In this document: positions 1 through 9,367 of the stretch, piece by piece
How positions within the stretch are numbered: position 1 is the first letter of the stretch
How the letters are laid out: each line of letters opens with the position of its first letter
DNA from: Bacteroidota bacterium
GTDB taxonomy: Bacteria > Bacteroidota > Bacteroidia > Cytophagales > Cytophagaceae
Assembly: GCA_023392125.1 (NCBI GenBank)
Contig: JAEVZS010000032.1
Location: 18,412 to 82,411 of the forward strand
Reading direction: 5' to 3'
DNA: 64,000 nt
Notes under the pieces: generated by a model
Databases searched by the model: none
Seen by the model: the letters and a program-made list of their open reading frames with translations, nothing else
What the model was told of the DNA's origin: nothing
Position numbers and translations under genes: made by a program

Positions 1-1910
1 CCCGTGCTTTTGAATACCGTAATAAACAGCTCTGCTGTATTCCAACCTCTTCTGATCTGCTGTTCCTGCGGATCAAGTACCAGCACATTGGGCCAGGCCA
101 GCAGCTCATCGCCCGGATGACCGGGAGTGCCCGGCTCGATCTGCGTATTCCAGACAGAAGGATGTACGTTCGTACCATTGATCTTTATGCCTGAAAAAGT
201 AACCCCGGTAGCATGCTCTACCGCCTGCCAGGTACCGCTGGTCGTAAAGGTAACATGCAAGCTTCCCTCCTCCGTCTCTTCAAAGACCCGGGCATCAGTG
301 ATGCTCAGCCCCGGTGCAAAGATTTTGAAGCCGGTGGTCTCATCCCATTTGTTGGCTACAATAAAACGGTAACGGAAGGGATTGGCAGGATCGGTAATTG
401 TATTGGGCGTAATACCTATAGGTTCATACAACTCGTTGTTCCACTCATCGGTACCTTCTTTGCAACCATACCCTATATAGCGTCCGTTTTTGGACAAATT
501 GTGCAGCGTACCATAGTAATCGGTCAGGTACCATTTTTCCTCACTTACCATATAGGCCAGATTGGTAAACAGATAATCACGTGAAAGCTGACTGACAAAG
601 TTGCCGGTAAGATATGGATTGGTATTGGCCGGATCCAGCTCATACAGCGGCAGAGAAACTATTTTGTTATCTGCGGTAATCAATACAGCGTTTTCCGCAT
701 GTTCAGAAGCATCCAGCCGGTTTACTGACATCAGGCTATAATAATAATCAAGATCCAGCGGATCACGGACACTGTAAAACACCCTGTATGCAAGCGGCAC
801 AACAGGCATACCGTTCAGCTTATCCATACCAAGCACATGAATACCGTTGCGGTCCGATACCAGCAGCTTGTTTGAGCCTGTGGCCGTAAATCCCCCGATA
901 TCGGTCGGCTCAGTGAGATTAACTCCTGACGATTCATCCAGCGTACCAATATGCTGTACCTGAAAATTGCCATCCGGTGTATGGCTCAACTTCAATACAA
1001 CGACAGAGGGTTTCATATAGCCCAGATCCAGCACATACAGAAAACCACCTATTTCCTTTATAGCCTGCGGCCGCTGAAATGCATATTCGCCCGGAGCCGA
1101 ACCATAATACCAGGGCAATAAGCCCTCACGCATAAAAACGAGCTGCCTGAGTCCTTTGTCGACAATGACTGCGGTCTGAATATAATCATGCTCCAAGTAG
1201 TCTGTCCGGGAAAAGCTCTGCGAAAAAGCGGTCAGGTCCGTGATCTGCCGGAAAAAGTCTTCGTTGCCCTGCGCATCCGCTTTGGAAATCACAGGGCCGA
1301 ATTCCAGCGTCTGCGTCTTGTTGCCACAGACTTGTATACCTAGTATTTTCTCACACCAGCGAAGCGTAACATTGAGATTATCAAAATTGATCTGCCGGAA
1401 CTCGACATTTCTCTCCGGAACAGATGTAGCACTGTTTTGCAGGTAATGGTCCAGGTAGGAAGCATAGTATTTCGGATGGTCACGGCCGTGAGCCGGCAGC
1501 ATGATATAGGAAGCATTGCCGCTGTTCATTCGCATATGCTTCCCGCCCGGTGTTTCCACCGTATAGTGCGCTATGAGCGATCTCCCACCCCGTTCAGTAA
1601 AAGACAAGCGAATACGGATCACTTCCATTTTTCCGGGCTCTTTCAATTCAATAGCATCATCGTAGATACGGACTATTTTATAACCCTTTACCAGCAAATG
1701 GCTGGAAGGGTTCCGGTACGACAGTTTCTTATAACCTACACTAAAATGGCCGAGAAACTCCTCGTACTGCTGAGGGTCCTCAAAATATCCCCGAAGCAGA
1801 TGCCATTCATTGGCCTCAATAAGCTGCGCCACTTTCCTGATTGGATCAGGACCGGCCATACTTTTTCCGGCCAACAGAAGAAATAATGAAACAAGTAAAA
1901 AAACTCTCAT
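1..1910 (-). CDS. Large secreted protein, C-terminal part outside the window
   Basis: The reading frame is open from an ATG at 1910 down to base 1 without a stop, about 636 codons, so the 3' end is missing. It begins with a hydrophobic signal peptide (MRVFLLVSLFLLLAGKSMAG). The middle part has short repeated beta-rich stretches such as VSDRNGIHVLG and LLITADNKIVSLPLYEL, in the style of beta-propeller or NHL-like surface proteins, but I do not recognise a family. It lies downstream of and on the same strand as the four paralogs at 1997-6355, 86 bp away, so it may be the last visible gene of that operon. Secretion is supported by the signal peptide; function is unknown. Confidence 0.75.
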   Translation of the reverse strand, partial: MRVFLLVSLFLLLAGKSMAGPDPIRKVAQLIEANEWHLLRGYFEDPQQYEEFLGHFSVGYKKLSYRNPSSHLLVKGYKIVRIYDDAIELKEPGKMEVIRIRLSFTERGGRSLIAHYTVETPGGKHMRMNSGNASYIMLPAHGRDHPKYYASYLDHYLQNSATSVPERNVEFRQINFDNLNVTLRWCEKILGIQVCGNKTQTLEFGPVISKADAQGNEDFFRQITDLTAFSQSFSRTDYLEHDYIQTAVIVDKGLRQLVFMREGLLPWYYGSAPGEYAFQRPQAIKEIGGFLYVLDLGYMKPSVVVLKLSHTPDGNFQVQHIGTLDESSGVNLTEPTDIGGFTATGSNKLLVSDRNGIHVLGMDKLNGMPVVPLAYRVFYSVRDPLDLDYYYSLMSVNRLDASEHAENAVLITADNKIVSLPLYELDPANTNPYLTGNFVSQLSRDYLFTNLAYMVSEEKWYLTDYYGTLHNLSKNGRYIGYGCKEGTDEWNNELYEPIGITPNTITDPANPFRYRFIVANKWDETTGFKIFAPGLSITDARVFEETEEGSLHVTFTTSGTWQAVEHATGVTFSGIKINGTNVHPSVWNTQIEPGTPGHPGDELLAWPNVLVLDPQEQQIRRGWNTAELFITVFKST

Positions 1911-1942
1911 AACTTTTATGTATCTAAAAATCAATATATAAA

Positions 1943-1960
1943 AATGACTAAATAGTCATT
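1943..1960. promoter_or_regulatory. 18-bp palindrome upstream of the secreted protein
   Basis: AATGACTA-AA-TAGTCATT is a perfect inverted repeat in an AT-rich gap between the stop at 1997 and the start at 1910. It could be an operator for a dimeric regulator. No T-tract follows it, so it is a poor terminator. The role is inferred only. Confidence 0.3.
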
Positions 1961-1996
1961 AAATAAACTAAAAAGTAATTTCTGACCAAGACCTTT

Positions 1997-3070
1997 CTAT
2001 TGCATGTCTGAATAAACTTGTAACGATTTCAGATCATCTACCGTCACGGTAAAAGCTTCCCATGGTCTGCCGCAACAATCCATTTCCACATAACGCACTT
2101 TGGCTCCGAGACGATTGAGCAGATACGCGGAATATTTGACGGGGAGATTTTTAAGGTTCATCAGGAGCAGGTCACAGCTTTTCAGCACTTCCTCCTTGTC
2201 CCTCCGGAACAGCACGTCACTGGCAGCAAACTGGTTGATAAAATAATACAGACTCCATTCATCCGCCTGCTCTAGCAGATCAAAGGTTGATCGCATAAAC
2301 CACTCATTTCTGGTAACGTAGGGGATCATCTGAATCAGGCTCTTGGAGGTCAGGATATAATCGCCGGCTTCCGCTACATAGCGAAAAAAAGGGTCGATCG
2401 CTTCCGGGTCGTATGTTCTGCGGGAAATCGAGCTGCCGTAAGGCACACAAACCGCGTCTGCATAAAACTGATCGTAACGTTCTGCAAACTCCTGAATGGT
2501 TGCTTTGAAACCCGCTTCGCTCTTCACAATCTCAAAATCGTAGATAACCTCAAATACGTCACCGTTTGTGAAGATCAGATTGGCTGTAAACCGATATCTG
2601 CCTACCGGCAGCAAAAAGCCATATCGCCCCTGACACTCGATATTGTCGTATCCCGGACAGTCACTGAGCAACACCGGCAGATTCAGCTCGTAATCAAACA
2701 TCAGGGCCTCCCGGCTGAGCTCTTTGCAGATCAGAGGCTGTACCCGATGCACACCTTCCCGCCTGTAGGGAGGGTAGCAGCGATTGTTTCTCAGAAACGT
2801 TCCGGTTTCCGGATCATGCCAGAGAGAGTCTCCTGCTCTGGAATGTGTTTCTGAAAAGACCGAATAGGTTGACATATTGCACAAACCCAACACCTCCGAC
2901 GTTGTGTTCATAATTCTCAAGGGGATGATCACCGGTTCTCCATGAGGTATCTTCTTCTTGTCTACAGGAATATCGATATGGATATCGTAATACCTGTCTC
3001 TGGACAAGATACCAGATGAACACAGCACGACCAGCAGTATACTGGCTAAAAAAGACGATCGCGTATTCAT
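1997..3070 (-). CDS. Secreted protein of unknown function, tandem paralog 4
   Basis: 357 residues with an N-terminal hydrophobic signal segment (FLASILLVVLCSSGIL). It shares its layout with the next three genes upstream: a beta-rich N-terminal half with HGEPVIIPLRIMNTT, GDSLWHDPETG and YGFLLPVGRYRF, then an alpha-helical C-terminal half with LTSKSLIQM, RNEWF, LYYFINQF and YSAYLLNRL. The N-terminal half resembles an extracellular Ig-like fold in pattern (a clause about keeping N-N-T polypeptide edges with conserved cysteines), but this is inference. It is the most divergent of the four and starts 8 bp after the preceding gene. No enzymatic motif is visible. Confidence 0.8.
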   Translation of the reverse strand: MNTRSSFLASILLVVLCSSGILSRDRYYDIHIDIPVDKKKIPHGEPVIIPLRIMNTTSEVLGLCNMSTYSVFSETHSRAGDSLWHDPETGTFLRNNRCYPPYRREGVHRVQPLICKELSREALMFDYELNLPVLLSDCPGYDNIECQGRYGFLLPVGRYRFTANLIFTNGDVFEVIYDFEIVKSEAGFKATIQEFAERYDQFYADAVCVPYGSSISRRTYDPEAIDPFFRYVAEAGDYILTSKSLIQMIPYVTRNEWFMRSTFDLLEQADEWSLYYFINQFAASDVLFRRDKEEVLKSCDLLLMNLKNLPVKYSAYLLNRLGAKVRYVEMDCCGRPWEAFTVTVDDLKSLQVYSDMQ

Positions 3071-3078
3071 AGCGCATA

Positions 3079-4137
3079 TTATTTCTTTCTTGAATAGATT
3101 TTAAGCTTTTTCAGATCTGCTTCTTCCAGAGGAAGCGGTTCCCGGTCCCAGCGCAGTCTGTTGCCGCCTGTATAGCGCAACCTGGCCTGCAAACGCTCCA
3201 GCAGATAGGCAGAGTACACACGCCTGTGGCTTTTCAGTTCCCGAAGCAGCCGGTCGTACATCCTCAGCATGTCTGTTTTATCACTGTATGGGAAATATTC
3301 TCTGTCAACCATCTCGTTGACCAGATACCAGAGCGTCTTTTCATCCGCCTTTTTCAGCAGGCTGAAATACCAGAACAGCAGCCATTCGTTACGCCCGCAA
3401 TGATCCGATAGCTGTATCAGGGCTTTGGATGTCATGAGACTGTCACTGCTGTTCAGAACGTAGTCAAACAGCGGGTTACTAAGTGCCGGATCATATCTTT
3501 TGCTGAGATCCACCTCTTTCCCGTCCGACCAATAATAGGCTTCAAACAATACCCCGAAGTCCCTTAGTTTGTCACGGAAAGCCGGCGAGGGTGCGGCAAT
3601 CCCGAAATCATGGTAACCGGCATATACCAGCCCGTTGGTAAAGACAAACTCCACATCAAACTGATAGTCTCCCCTGGGCAGCAGGTGCCTGTACTGGCCC
3701 TTGCAAAAATAGTTTTCAATATCTGTACATTCATTGATCAGCATAGAATAGTGCAGCGTCTTGCCCGGCTCGATCATCAGCGCCGTATGGTCGCCGGCAG
3801 AGCACCCTTTGGGTCCACGCTTGTAGACTTCATACTTAGGCGGTATATAATCGCAATAAATGCCTCCTTCCGGAATGATCTCGCCTGTGATCTCATCATG
3901 CCGTAACAAATCACCGGGCAGCAAATACGTGAGTGAATAGACCTTCACATTGGGCCTACGGCACAGACCGATCACAGAGTCCGTATTGTTGTATATGCTG
4001 AAATGAATAAACAGCGGCTCTCCCTGCTCATATTCCTTTTTGCCGCTAAGCTGTATCTGCACAGGCTCCTGCGCTGCAACCACCAGCGAAAAGGCCATAC
4101 AAAACCCACTACGTAACAGATGATTAAAAATGTTCAT
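3079..4137 (-). CDS. Secreted protein of unknown function, tandem paralog 3
   Basis: 352 residues. The signal peptide ends near VVAAQ. It carries the same block order as its neighbours: IQLSGKKEYEQGEPLFIHF, NNTDSVIGLCRR, PGDLLRHDEITGE, IEPGKTLHYSMLINEC, YRHLLPRGDYQFD, then a helical C-terminal half with SKALIQL, GRNEWLLFWYFSLL, LWYLVNEMV and YSAYLLERLQARLRY. Cysteines at the same relative places suggest a disulphide-stabilised extracytoplasmic fold. It is encoded 51 bp downstream of paralog 2 and 8 bp upstream of paralog 4, so probably co-transcribed with them. Substrate or partner unknown. Confidence 0.8.
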   Translation of the reverse strand: MNIFNHLLRSGFCMAFSLVVAAQEPVQIQLSGKKEYEQGEPLFIHFSIYNNTDSVIGLCRRPNVKVYSLTYLLPGDLLRHDEITGEIIPEGGIYCDYIPPKYEVYKRGPKGCSAGDHTALMIEPGKTLHYSMLINECTDIENYFCKGQYRHLLPRGDYQFDVEFVFTNGLVYAGYHDFGIAAPSPAFRDKLRDFGVLFEAYYWSDGKEVDLSKRYDPALSNPLFDYVLNSSDSLMTSKALIQLSDHCGRNEWLLFWYFSLLKKADEKTLWYLVNEMVDREYFPYSDKTDMLRMYDRLLRELKSHRRVYSAYLLERLQARLRYTGGNRLRWDREPLPLEEADLKKLKIYSRKK

Positions 4138-4188
4138 ACTGATGATTATGCTTTCAGATAGTTTATCCCAATCTATGGTATACCGAGG

Positions 4189-5286
4189 CTATTTCTTCTT
4201 GACCGAATATATTTTCAATCCTTCCAGGTCCGAGTCCCGTATAGAAAAGGGCTTCTGGCGGTATCGTTCATTTTCAGCATAGTGCAGCCTGGCCCACAGC
4301 CGCTCCAGCAGGTATTCCGAAAAAACACGATCCCGCTTTTTGAGGCTCTGGAGCAGCCGGTCATAGATCCTCAGTACCTCCTCTTTGTCCTTGTAGAGAA
4401 AAAAATCTTTGCCCACAAATTCGTTGAGTAGATAATAAAGTAGCAAATCATCTGCCTTCTCCAGTACCCGGAAATACCAAAAAAGTAACCACTCATTACG
4501 ACCATAAAAATTTGAAATCCGCAATAAAGCCTTAGTAGTCATAACATCATCTTCACTTTCCAATATATAATGATACAGAGGATCGCTGATGACTGGATCA
4601 TAAGCCTTATCCTTATATTGATCGGATTTTTGAATATGTGATGAATAATAGTTTTGTGATAATTTTCCAAAATTCTCGATTTTCTTTTGTAGATCAGGTG
4701 AGGACTTCTCAATCTCAAAGAAAAAATTTCCTCTGAATAGCTTCCCATTAGAGAACGAAAAGTTTGCGTCCAAGCGGTAGTATCCTATAGGTAACAGATA
4801 GTCATATCTACCTTTACATGCATCATTATTGATCATAGGGCACTCACTAATAACCATAGGATAATATAGTTTTTTGCCCGGCTCGATCATTAAGGAAAGG
4901 TTGCTGTTGGCCGGACAGGTACGGTTGCGTACCTCAAAGACTCCGTCAGTCTTTGGGGTGATCGTATGCGAATACACTTCCCGTATAAACTGACCGGTAA
5001 TTGGATCATGCCATAAGGAATCTCCCGGCAGTGAATGAGTAATGGAGTAAACAGAGAAGCCAGACCACTCCCGACACAACCCGATCACAGAGTCTGTATT
5101 GTTGCAAATCTGAATATACAGGATGATAGGCTCACCCAGCTCAAACTGCTTCTTACCCGACAAATCTATCTGTATGGCTTGCTGCGCGCTACCCGCCAGC
5201 GATAGGAAGGCAAAGCATGTAGCACATAATATCCTAAATAATAAACCGATAGAAGTCTCCTTGAAAACTTTACCTGAATTTTTCAT
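4189..5286 (-). CDS. Secreted protein of unknown function, tandem paralog 2
   Basis: 365 residues with a longer N-terminal tail before the hydrophobic signal segment (LCATCFAFLSLAGSAQQ). Its first and last thirds are almost identical in DNA sequence to paralog 1 (5294-6355). The last ~270 bases before the stop differ at only a few positions, while the central part (about 4500-4760) is clearly different and more AT-rich. That mosaic pattern points to recent duplication followed by local gene conversion or replacement of the middle. Domain pattern as for the other paralogs: IQIDLSGKKQFELGEPIIL at the N-terminus and YYLLNEFVGKDFFLYKDK in the helical half. Confidence 0.8.
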   Translation of the reverse strand: MKNSGKVFKETSIGLLFRILCATCFAFLSLAGSAQQAIQIDLSGKKQFELGEPIILYIQICNNTDSVIGLCREWSGFSVYSITHSLPGDSLWHDPITGQFIREVYSHTITPKTDGVFEVRNRTCPANSNLSLMIEPGKKLYYPMVISECPMINNDACKGRYDYLLPIGYYRLDANFSFSNGKLFRGNFFFEIEKSSPDLQKKIENFGKLSQNYYSSHIQKSDQYKDKAYDPVISDPLYHYILESEDDVMTTKALLRISNFYGRNEWLLFWYFRVLEKADDLLLYYLLNEFVGKDFFLYKDKEEVLRIYDRLLQSLKKRDRVFSEYLLERLWARLHYAENERYRQKPFSIRDSDLEGLKIYSVKKK

Positions 5287-5293
5287 ATACCCG

Positions 5294-6355
5294 CTATTTC
5301 TTCTTGACCGAATATATTTTCAATCCTTCCAGGTCCGAGTCCTGTATAGAAAAGGGCTTCTGGCGGTATCGTTCATTTTCAGCATAGTGCAGCCTGGCCC
5401 ACAGCCGGTCCAGCAGGTATTCCGAAAAAACACGATCCCGCTTTTTGAGGCTCTGGAGCAGCCGGTCATAGATCCTCAATGCCTCCGCCTTGTCCTTGTA
5501 GAGAAAAAAATCTTTGCCCACAAACTCGTTGAGCAGGTAATAAAGCAGTTGATCATCCGCCTTTTCCAATATTCGAAGGTACCAGAAAAGCGTCCATTCA
5601 TTTTGTCCACAAAAACTTGCAAACTGTATAAGCGCTTTGGAGACAATCCTGCTATCCGCCTTTTTCAGGAGATATTCGTACAAAGGATCGCTGACGGCAG
5701 CATCATACTTTTTGTCTCTAACAAAAGCATCTCCAAAGTAATGATGAACCAGAAAGGAATCCAGCAGCGGTGCGTACTCCTCCAAGCGATCCTGAAAGTC
5801 TGGAGAAGTTCCGATGATCTCAAACTCATAGCGCCCTCTAAACAGTTGGCCATGACAAAAAGAAAAGTCTCCCTGAAAATGATACCTGCCCCGGGGCAGC
5901 AGGTGACGATACCTTCCCATACATCCATCATTATTAATTCCCCAGCATTCGCTTATCAGCATAGGATAATACAGCGTCTTGCCCGGCTCAATCATCAGCG
6001 CTAGGTTGCTGTTGGCCGGACAGGTACGGTTGCGCACCTCAAAGACCCCGTCAATCTTTGGGGTGATCGTATGCGAATACACTTCCCGTATAAACTGACC
6101 GGTAAGCGGATCGTGCCATAAGGAATCTCCCGGCAGCGAATGAGTGACGGAATAAAGTGAAAAAAAGGTCCCTTCCCAACTCAACCCGATCACGGAGTCC
6201 GTATTGTTACGAATCAGAGCATACAGGATGATAGGTTCGCCCAACTCAAATTGTTTCTTGCCCGACAAGTCTATTTGTATGGCTTGCTGCGCAATACCTG
6301 CCAGCGAAAGGCCGATAAGCGCTAAAGTTACTAAATGGTAATATAGTGTGTTCAT
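5294..6355 (-). CDS. Secreted protein of unknown function, tandem paralog 1
   Basis: 353 residues with a signal peptide ending near GIAQQ. First of four paralogs in the direction of transcription, starting 4 bp after the lipoprotein at 6360-8312, which argues for a shared mRNA. Strongly conserved blocks with the others are NNTDSVIGL, LPGDSLWHDPLTGQF, RTCPANSNLALMIEPGK, YRHLLPRGRYHFQ and YLLDRLWARLHYAENERY. I know no characterised member. The position behind an HExxH lipoprotein suggests the array might be its substrates, inhibitors or binding partners, but that is inference. Confidence 0.8.
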   Translation of the reverse strand: MNTLYYHLVTLALIGLSLAGIAQQAIQIDLSGKKQFELGEPIILYALIRNNTDSVIGLSWEGTFFSLYSVTHSLPGDSLWHDPLTGQFIREVYSHTITPKIDGVFEVRNRTCPANSNLALMIEPGKTLYYPMLISECWGINNDGCMGRYRHLLPRGRYHFQGDFSFCHGQLFRGRYEFEIIGTSPDFQDRLEEYAPLLDSFLVHHYFGDAFVRDKKYDAAVSDPLYEYLLKKADSRIVSKALIQFASFCGQNEWTLFWYLRILEKADDQLLYYLLNEFVGKDFFLYKDKAEALRIYDRLLQSLKKRDRVFSEYLLDRLWARLHYAENERYRQKPFSIQDSDLEGLKIYSVKKK

Positions 6356-6359
6356 AGCA

Positions 6360-8312
6360 TTAAAAAGTTATAGCCATTACTTTAAGCAATCGTTGTACAA
6401 TCCCCTTAGAGAAAGACATATTATACAAGGACTCGGGATTGTGCGGACACTGAAACATGCAGCGCCTTGCTCCTTCTCCATATACATACCCGTTATGCTT
6501 ATCGCAAGGATGCTCCGCCGGTCCCAATAATCCTCTGAAGTTCCAGGCATGCGCCAGCTCATGAAGACCAACCTTGATAGCCGTCTGTGTGGCCGTGCTT
6601 CCATATCTGGCATGAATGGGATCGAGAAATATAATGGACATAGGAATGTATTTTCCAGGCTCCTGATCCCCATTGGTCAGCCCGAATACAAAGCTGTTTT
6701 CCTCTCCCTGTAATCCGGAAGTAAAATACTCCAGATTAAGCTGGTAATAGGTTTTTGACTTTTGTTCAAACAAAAAATCGAAGGATACATCCTTTAATAT
6801 ATTGGAACCCGATTCGTAGCTATAAAGCTTGTTCGTTTTTACAACACTTAATATTACTGTATTGTCATATGGCCTCTGCCGCTTATATAATGGGATAAGG
6901 TCCCTTAATAAAGTACCTGAAGTCTGATTATTTTTGTTCAGATAAAAATATTGCAGACAGCGTCTTCTCCATTGGTGCACCGCGTTATTCCATCTTATAA
7001 AAAAATCAACGGTATCGCTGACGAATCTAAAATCCTGTTCAAGCAACACTGCGTTTCCGGCTGCATCAATGAGGTAGTCCGGCAGGTATATGGTTCTGAA
7101 ATTGCCCACTACATGCGCTTCATCGGTATATGCTTTTTGAAAATATTTTTCAAAATTGCCATAATGGGTCGAGTAGGTCCTTATATCCGAGGATGCTGCC
7201 TGCGGATTGCTTGCCACATAGATGTTAAACTCCCTTTTTTTATACTTCGTACCGTTGTATTCATAGAAATCAGCCACTTCAATATGCCCGACTGCCAGAC
7301 TGGCGCTTGCTCCCTTCTCTTTCAGGAAGGCCTTGATGGTCGCCGTTTTGCTGTCGCCCGGCACGTGCGTGGGGTGATTGACAAAAACTTGTATCGTAAA
7401 GACCGCAGTAGTCGGCGAATCGGGCCTGCTGGCCGGCTCTCTTTTCTTTATATGCGTAAAATTGGCATTATAGCCGATCCTGACCGGACCACCGATATCT
7501 GTTTTCTTGTCGGTGTAAATATTTTCGTGGGTAAGCTGAAGCGTATACTCCTTGGCCGGATCGTAGCTGCAAATCCTTGCTTTCAGATACACTTCACGCC
7601 CGGGCAGGCCATTGATGACATCATAGCCGCTCAGACAATCTACAGGATATTTAAAATCTTCCATACCGGAAGTGCATAGCTCCTGAAACACTTCCGACTC
7701 CGTACATACGCCTGCTGTTCTGAGATTTTCCGTACCGCATCCATATTTGCTATCCCGTGCTATTTCATACCACTCTTCTTTGGAATTATTAAATATCTGC
7801 TCTTTGGACACACAGGGACGGGTCAGATCCTCATAACCAAGCAAAGATTTTTTCCTGGCAGCCTCAAACCATTGCCGTTGCAGTTCCTTATCACCTTCAT
7901 AATCTAACCCATTACCCAGAATGGCCTCCTCCGCCTTCACCTTATATGCCTTATTTTCATTATAGAGCTTATCCAGATCCAACAACGCAGTTGATTGCGA
8001 ATACCGGATATGACCTTTTAGTATCGTTGTTTCGTCCAGATCATCCACCTTTACAAAGCACTTGTTTCCTACCATCTTCTCAATCTCGCAGGCCGTCAGC
8101 TGAGGACACTCCGTCCAGCTGGTTTGAAACACACCAGTTGGCATATTGTATTGATCATACCTTTGCGTAACATACGGCTTAAAGCACAGATAACGTTCAT
8201 TGGCGTTTTTCTGATGACATAATAGCTCTGAGGTAAGTCTTTGTGTTGTATTGCAGGCCGCCAGACAACCAAGCAAATACCAAAAAGAAAGCCATTTAAA
8301 AAATCGATTCAT
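6360..8312 (-). CDS. Lipoprotein with HExxH zinc-metallopeptidase-like motif
   Basis: 650 residues. The N-terminus is a lipoprotein signal with lipobox LAAC (Cys near residue 20), so the protein is probably anchored to a membrane facing the periplasm or outside. Near the C-terminus the segment VGLHELAHAWNFRG contains HExxH, the zinc-binding and catalytic signature of many metallopeptidases, followed by GPAEHPCDKHNG, which offers further histidine or cysteine ligands. The central part is long and beta-rich with no family I recognise. It is the first gene of the minus-strand run ending at the window edge and is followed 4 bp later by four paralogous secreted proteins. Peptidase activity is inferred from the motif alone. 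Confidence 0.75.
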   Translation of the reverse strand: MNRFFKWLSFWYLLGCLAACNTTQRLTSELLCHQKNANERYLCFKPYVTQRYDQYNMPTGVFQTSWTECPQLTACEIEKMVGNKCFVKVDDLDETTILKGHIRYSQSTALLDLDKLYNENKAYKVKAEEAILGNGLDYEGDKELQRQWFEAARKKSLLGYEDLTRPCVSKEQIFNNSKEEWYEIARDSKYGCGTENLRTAGVCTESEVFQELCTSGMEDFKYPVDCLSGYDVINGLPGREVYLKARICSYDPAKEYTLQLTHENIYTDKKTDIGGPVRIGYNANFTHIKKREPASRPDSPTTAVFTIQVFVNHPTHVPGDSKTATIKAFLKEKGASASLAVGHIEVADFYEYNGTKYKKREFNIYVASNPQAASSDIRTYSTHYGNFEKYFQKAYTDEAHVVGNFRTIYLPDYLIDAAGNAVLLEQDFRFVSDTVDFFIRWNNAVHQWRRRCLQYFYLNKNNQTSGTLLRDLIPLYKRQRPYDNTVILSVVKTNKLYSYESGSNILKDVSFDFLFEQKSKTYYQLNLEYFTSGLQGEENSFVFGLTNGDQEPGKYIPMSIIFLDPIHARYGSTATQTAIKVGLHELAHAWNFRGLLGPAEHPCDKHNGYVYGEGARRCMFQCPHNPESLYNMSFSKGIVQRLLKVMAITF

Positions 8313-8473
8313 ATTTAAAACATTAAAAATATAGTAAGCCTGACAAGTGTTGTTCTAAACCAACAACAGTTGAAGACCTGAGACCAAAAAAGTCATACAA
8401 CCGAGAAAAAATCAATACTTAAATTTAACTATTTAGATACGTACACAATATTAAATATCTATTTATAAATAAT

Positions 8474-9367
8474 TTACCCATCAACTCTTACCCTAAATGC
8501 TATGCCTAAAGTGAAAAAAGTTCCGTTCCTCGCAGGTTGAAAAAAATGTTCAGCGATTATTTTATCATTATTCACTTTGTAAAGATCATAACTTCTAAAA
8601 AGAGTATAACCAATTTCTGTAAAACCCACCCAATATTTTCTGTAATAATAATTTAAAAAACACCGAAAATGCATATTTCCCCAAAACGGGTCCCCATTTC
8701 TGACGAATAACTCTGTGCCTAAGACTCGATAGCTTTGTGTAAAATTCGAATAAGCAATGCCAGTATATACATTATTAGTAAACTTATATTCTATGGTAGC
8801 ATTTGCCGGAAAAAGACCGTAAATCCAAAATTTGGAATGAGGTCTCCATTCAAGTCCAACTAGTGGCATGTAAAAATTGCCGAAAAACTCTTTAGAGTAA
8901 TAAAATCCCAGCTTATAGGCAAGCTCTTTATTCCTTTGATATGAATATACCCCAAGAACAGCTTGCTGAAAAGCTGACTGTCGCAATTTCACTCTATCGG
9001 ATGATAATTTTGGAATGGCCAGAATAAGCAGCTTACTCTTAATTTTTTTTATATGATGCAAATAGCCGATTTGTAAATTAAGGCTATTCAAATGCTCATG
9101 CTGATCCTGCTCTATACGGTTAAACTCCAGCCGTTCATAAGTCCCACCAAGAATCAAAGCATTTTTATTTTTGAATTCAACAGGAAGAGTTAAAGAACAC
9201 GTCAGCCCCTCTATTCTGAGTTTACCAGTCTGATACTGATATTCTACACCCGGATAATATCGATATGCAATACTTACTATATCAATAAATGGCTGTGCAG
9301 AGCACAGGTCGGTACAAAAAAGATAAAAAACAATTCCCAAGCAAAAAAAAGACGTACTATGCATCAC
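8474..9367 (-). CDS. Outer-membrane beta-barrel protein (DUF6268-like)
   Basis: 297 residues with a signal peptide (FFCLGIVFYLFCTDLCSAQ) and a succession of amphipathic, aromatic-rich strands ending in GIAFRVRVDG, as expected for an outer-membrane barrel. The pattern (FKNKNALILGGTYERLEF near the start, GLEWRPHSKFWIYGLFP in the middle) fits the DUF6268 family of Bacteroidota barrels, a recognition from memory. The start codon overlaps the end of the upstream sensor kinase by 11 bp, so the two are translated from one transcript and the barrel may be linked to that signalling pathway. No substrate can be inferred. Confidence 0.75.
   Translation of the reverse strand: MMHSTSFFCLGIVFYLFCTDLCSAQPFIDIVSIAYRYYPGVEYQYQTGKLRIEGLTCSLTLPVEFKNKNALILGGTYERLEFNRIEQDQHEHLNSLNLQIGYLHHIKKIKSKLLILAIPKLSSDRVKLRQSAFQQAVLGVYSYQRNKELAYKLGFYYSKEFFGNFYMPLVGLEWRPHSKFWIYGLFPANATIEYKFTNNVYTGIAYSNFTQSYRVLGTELFVRNGDPFWGNMHFRCFLNYYYRKYWVGFTEIGYTLFRSYDLYKVNNDKIIAEHFFQPARNGTFFTLGIAFRVRVDG

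Noticed and set aside
1240..1886. Plus-strand frames in the first 1.9 kb
   Set aside because: They are shadows of the minus-strand secreted protein, which is open over the whole stretch and has a signal peptide.
5123..6004. 293-codon plus-strand frame
   Set aside because: Antisense to two of the tandem paralogs; the same shadow appears over the other copies in shorter form, following the duplicated DNA.
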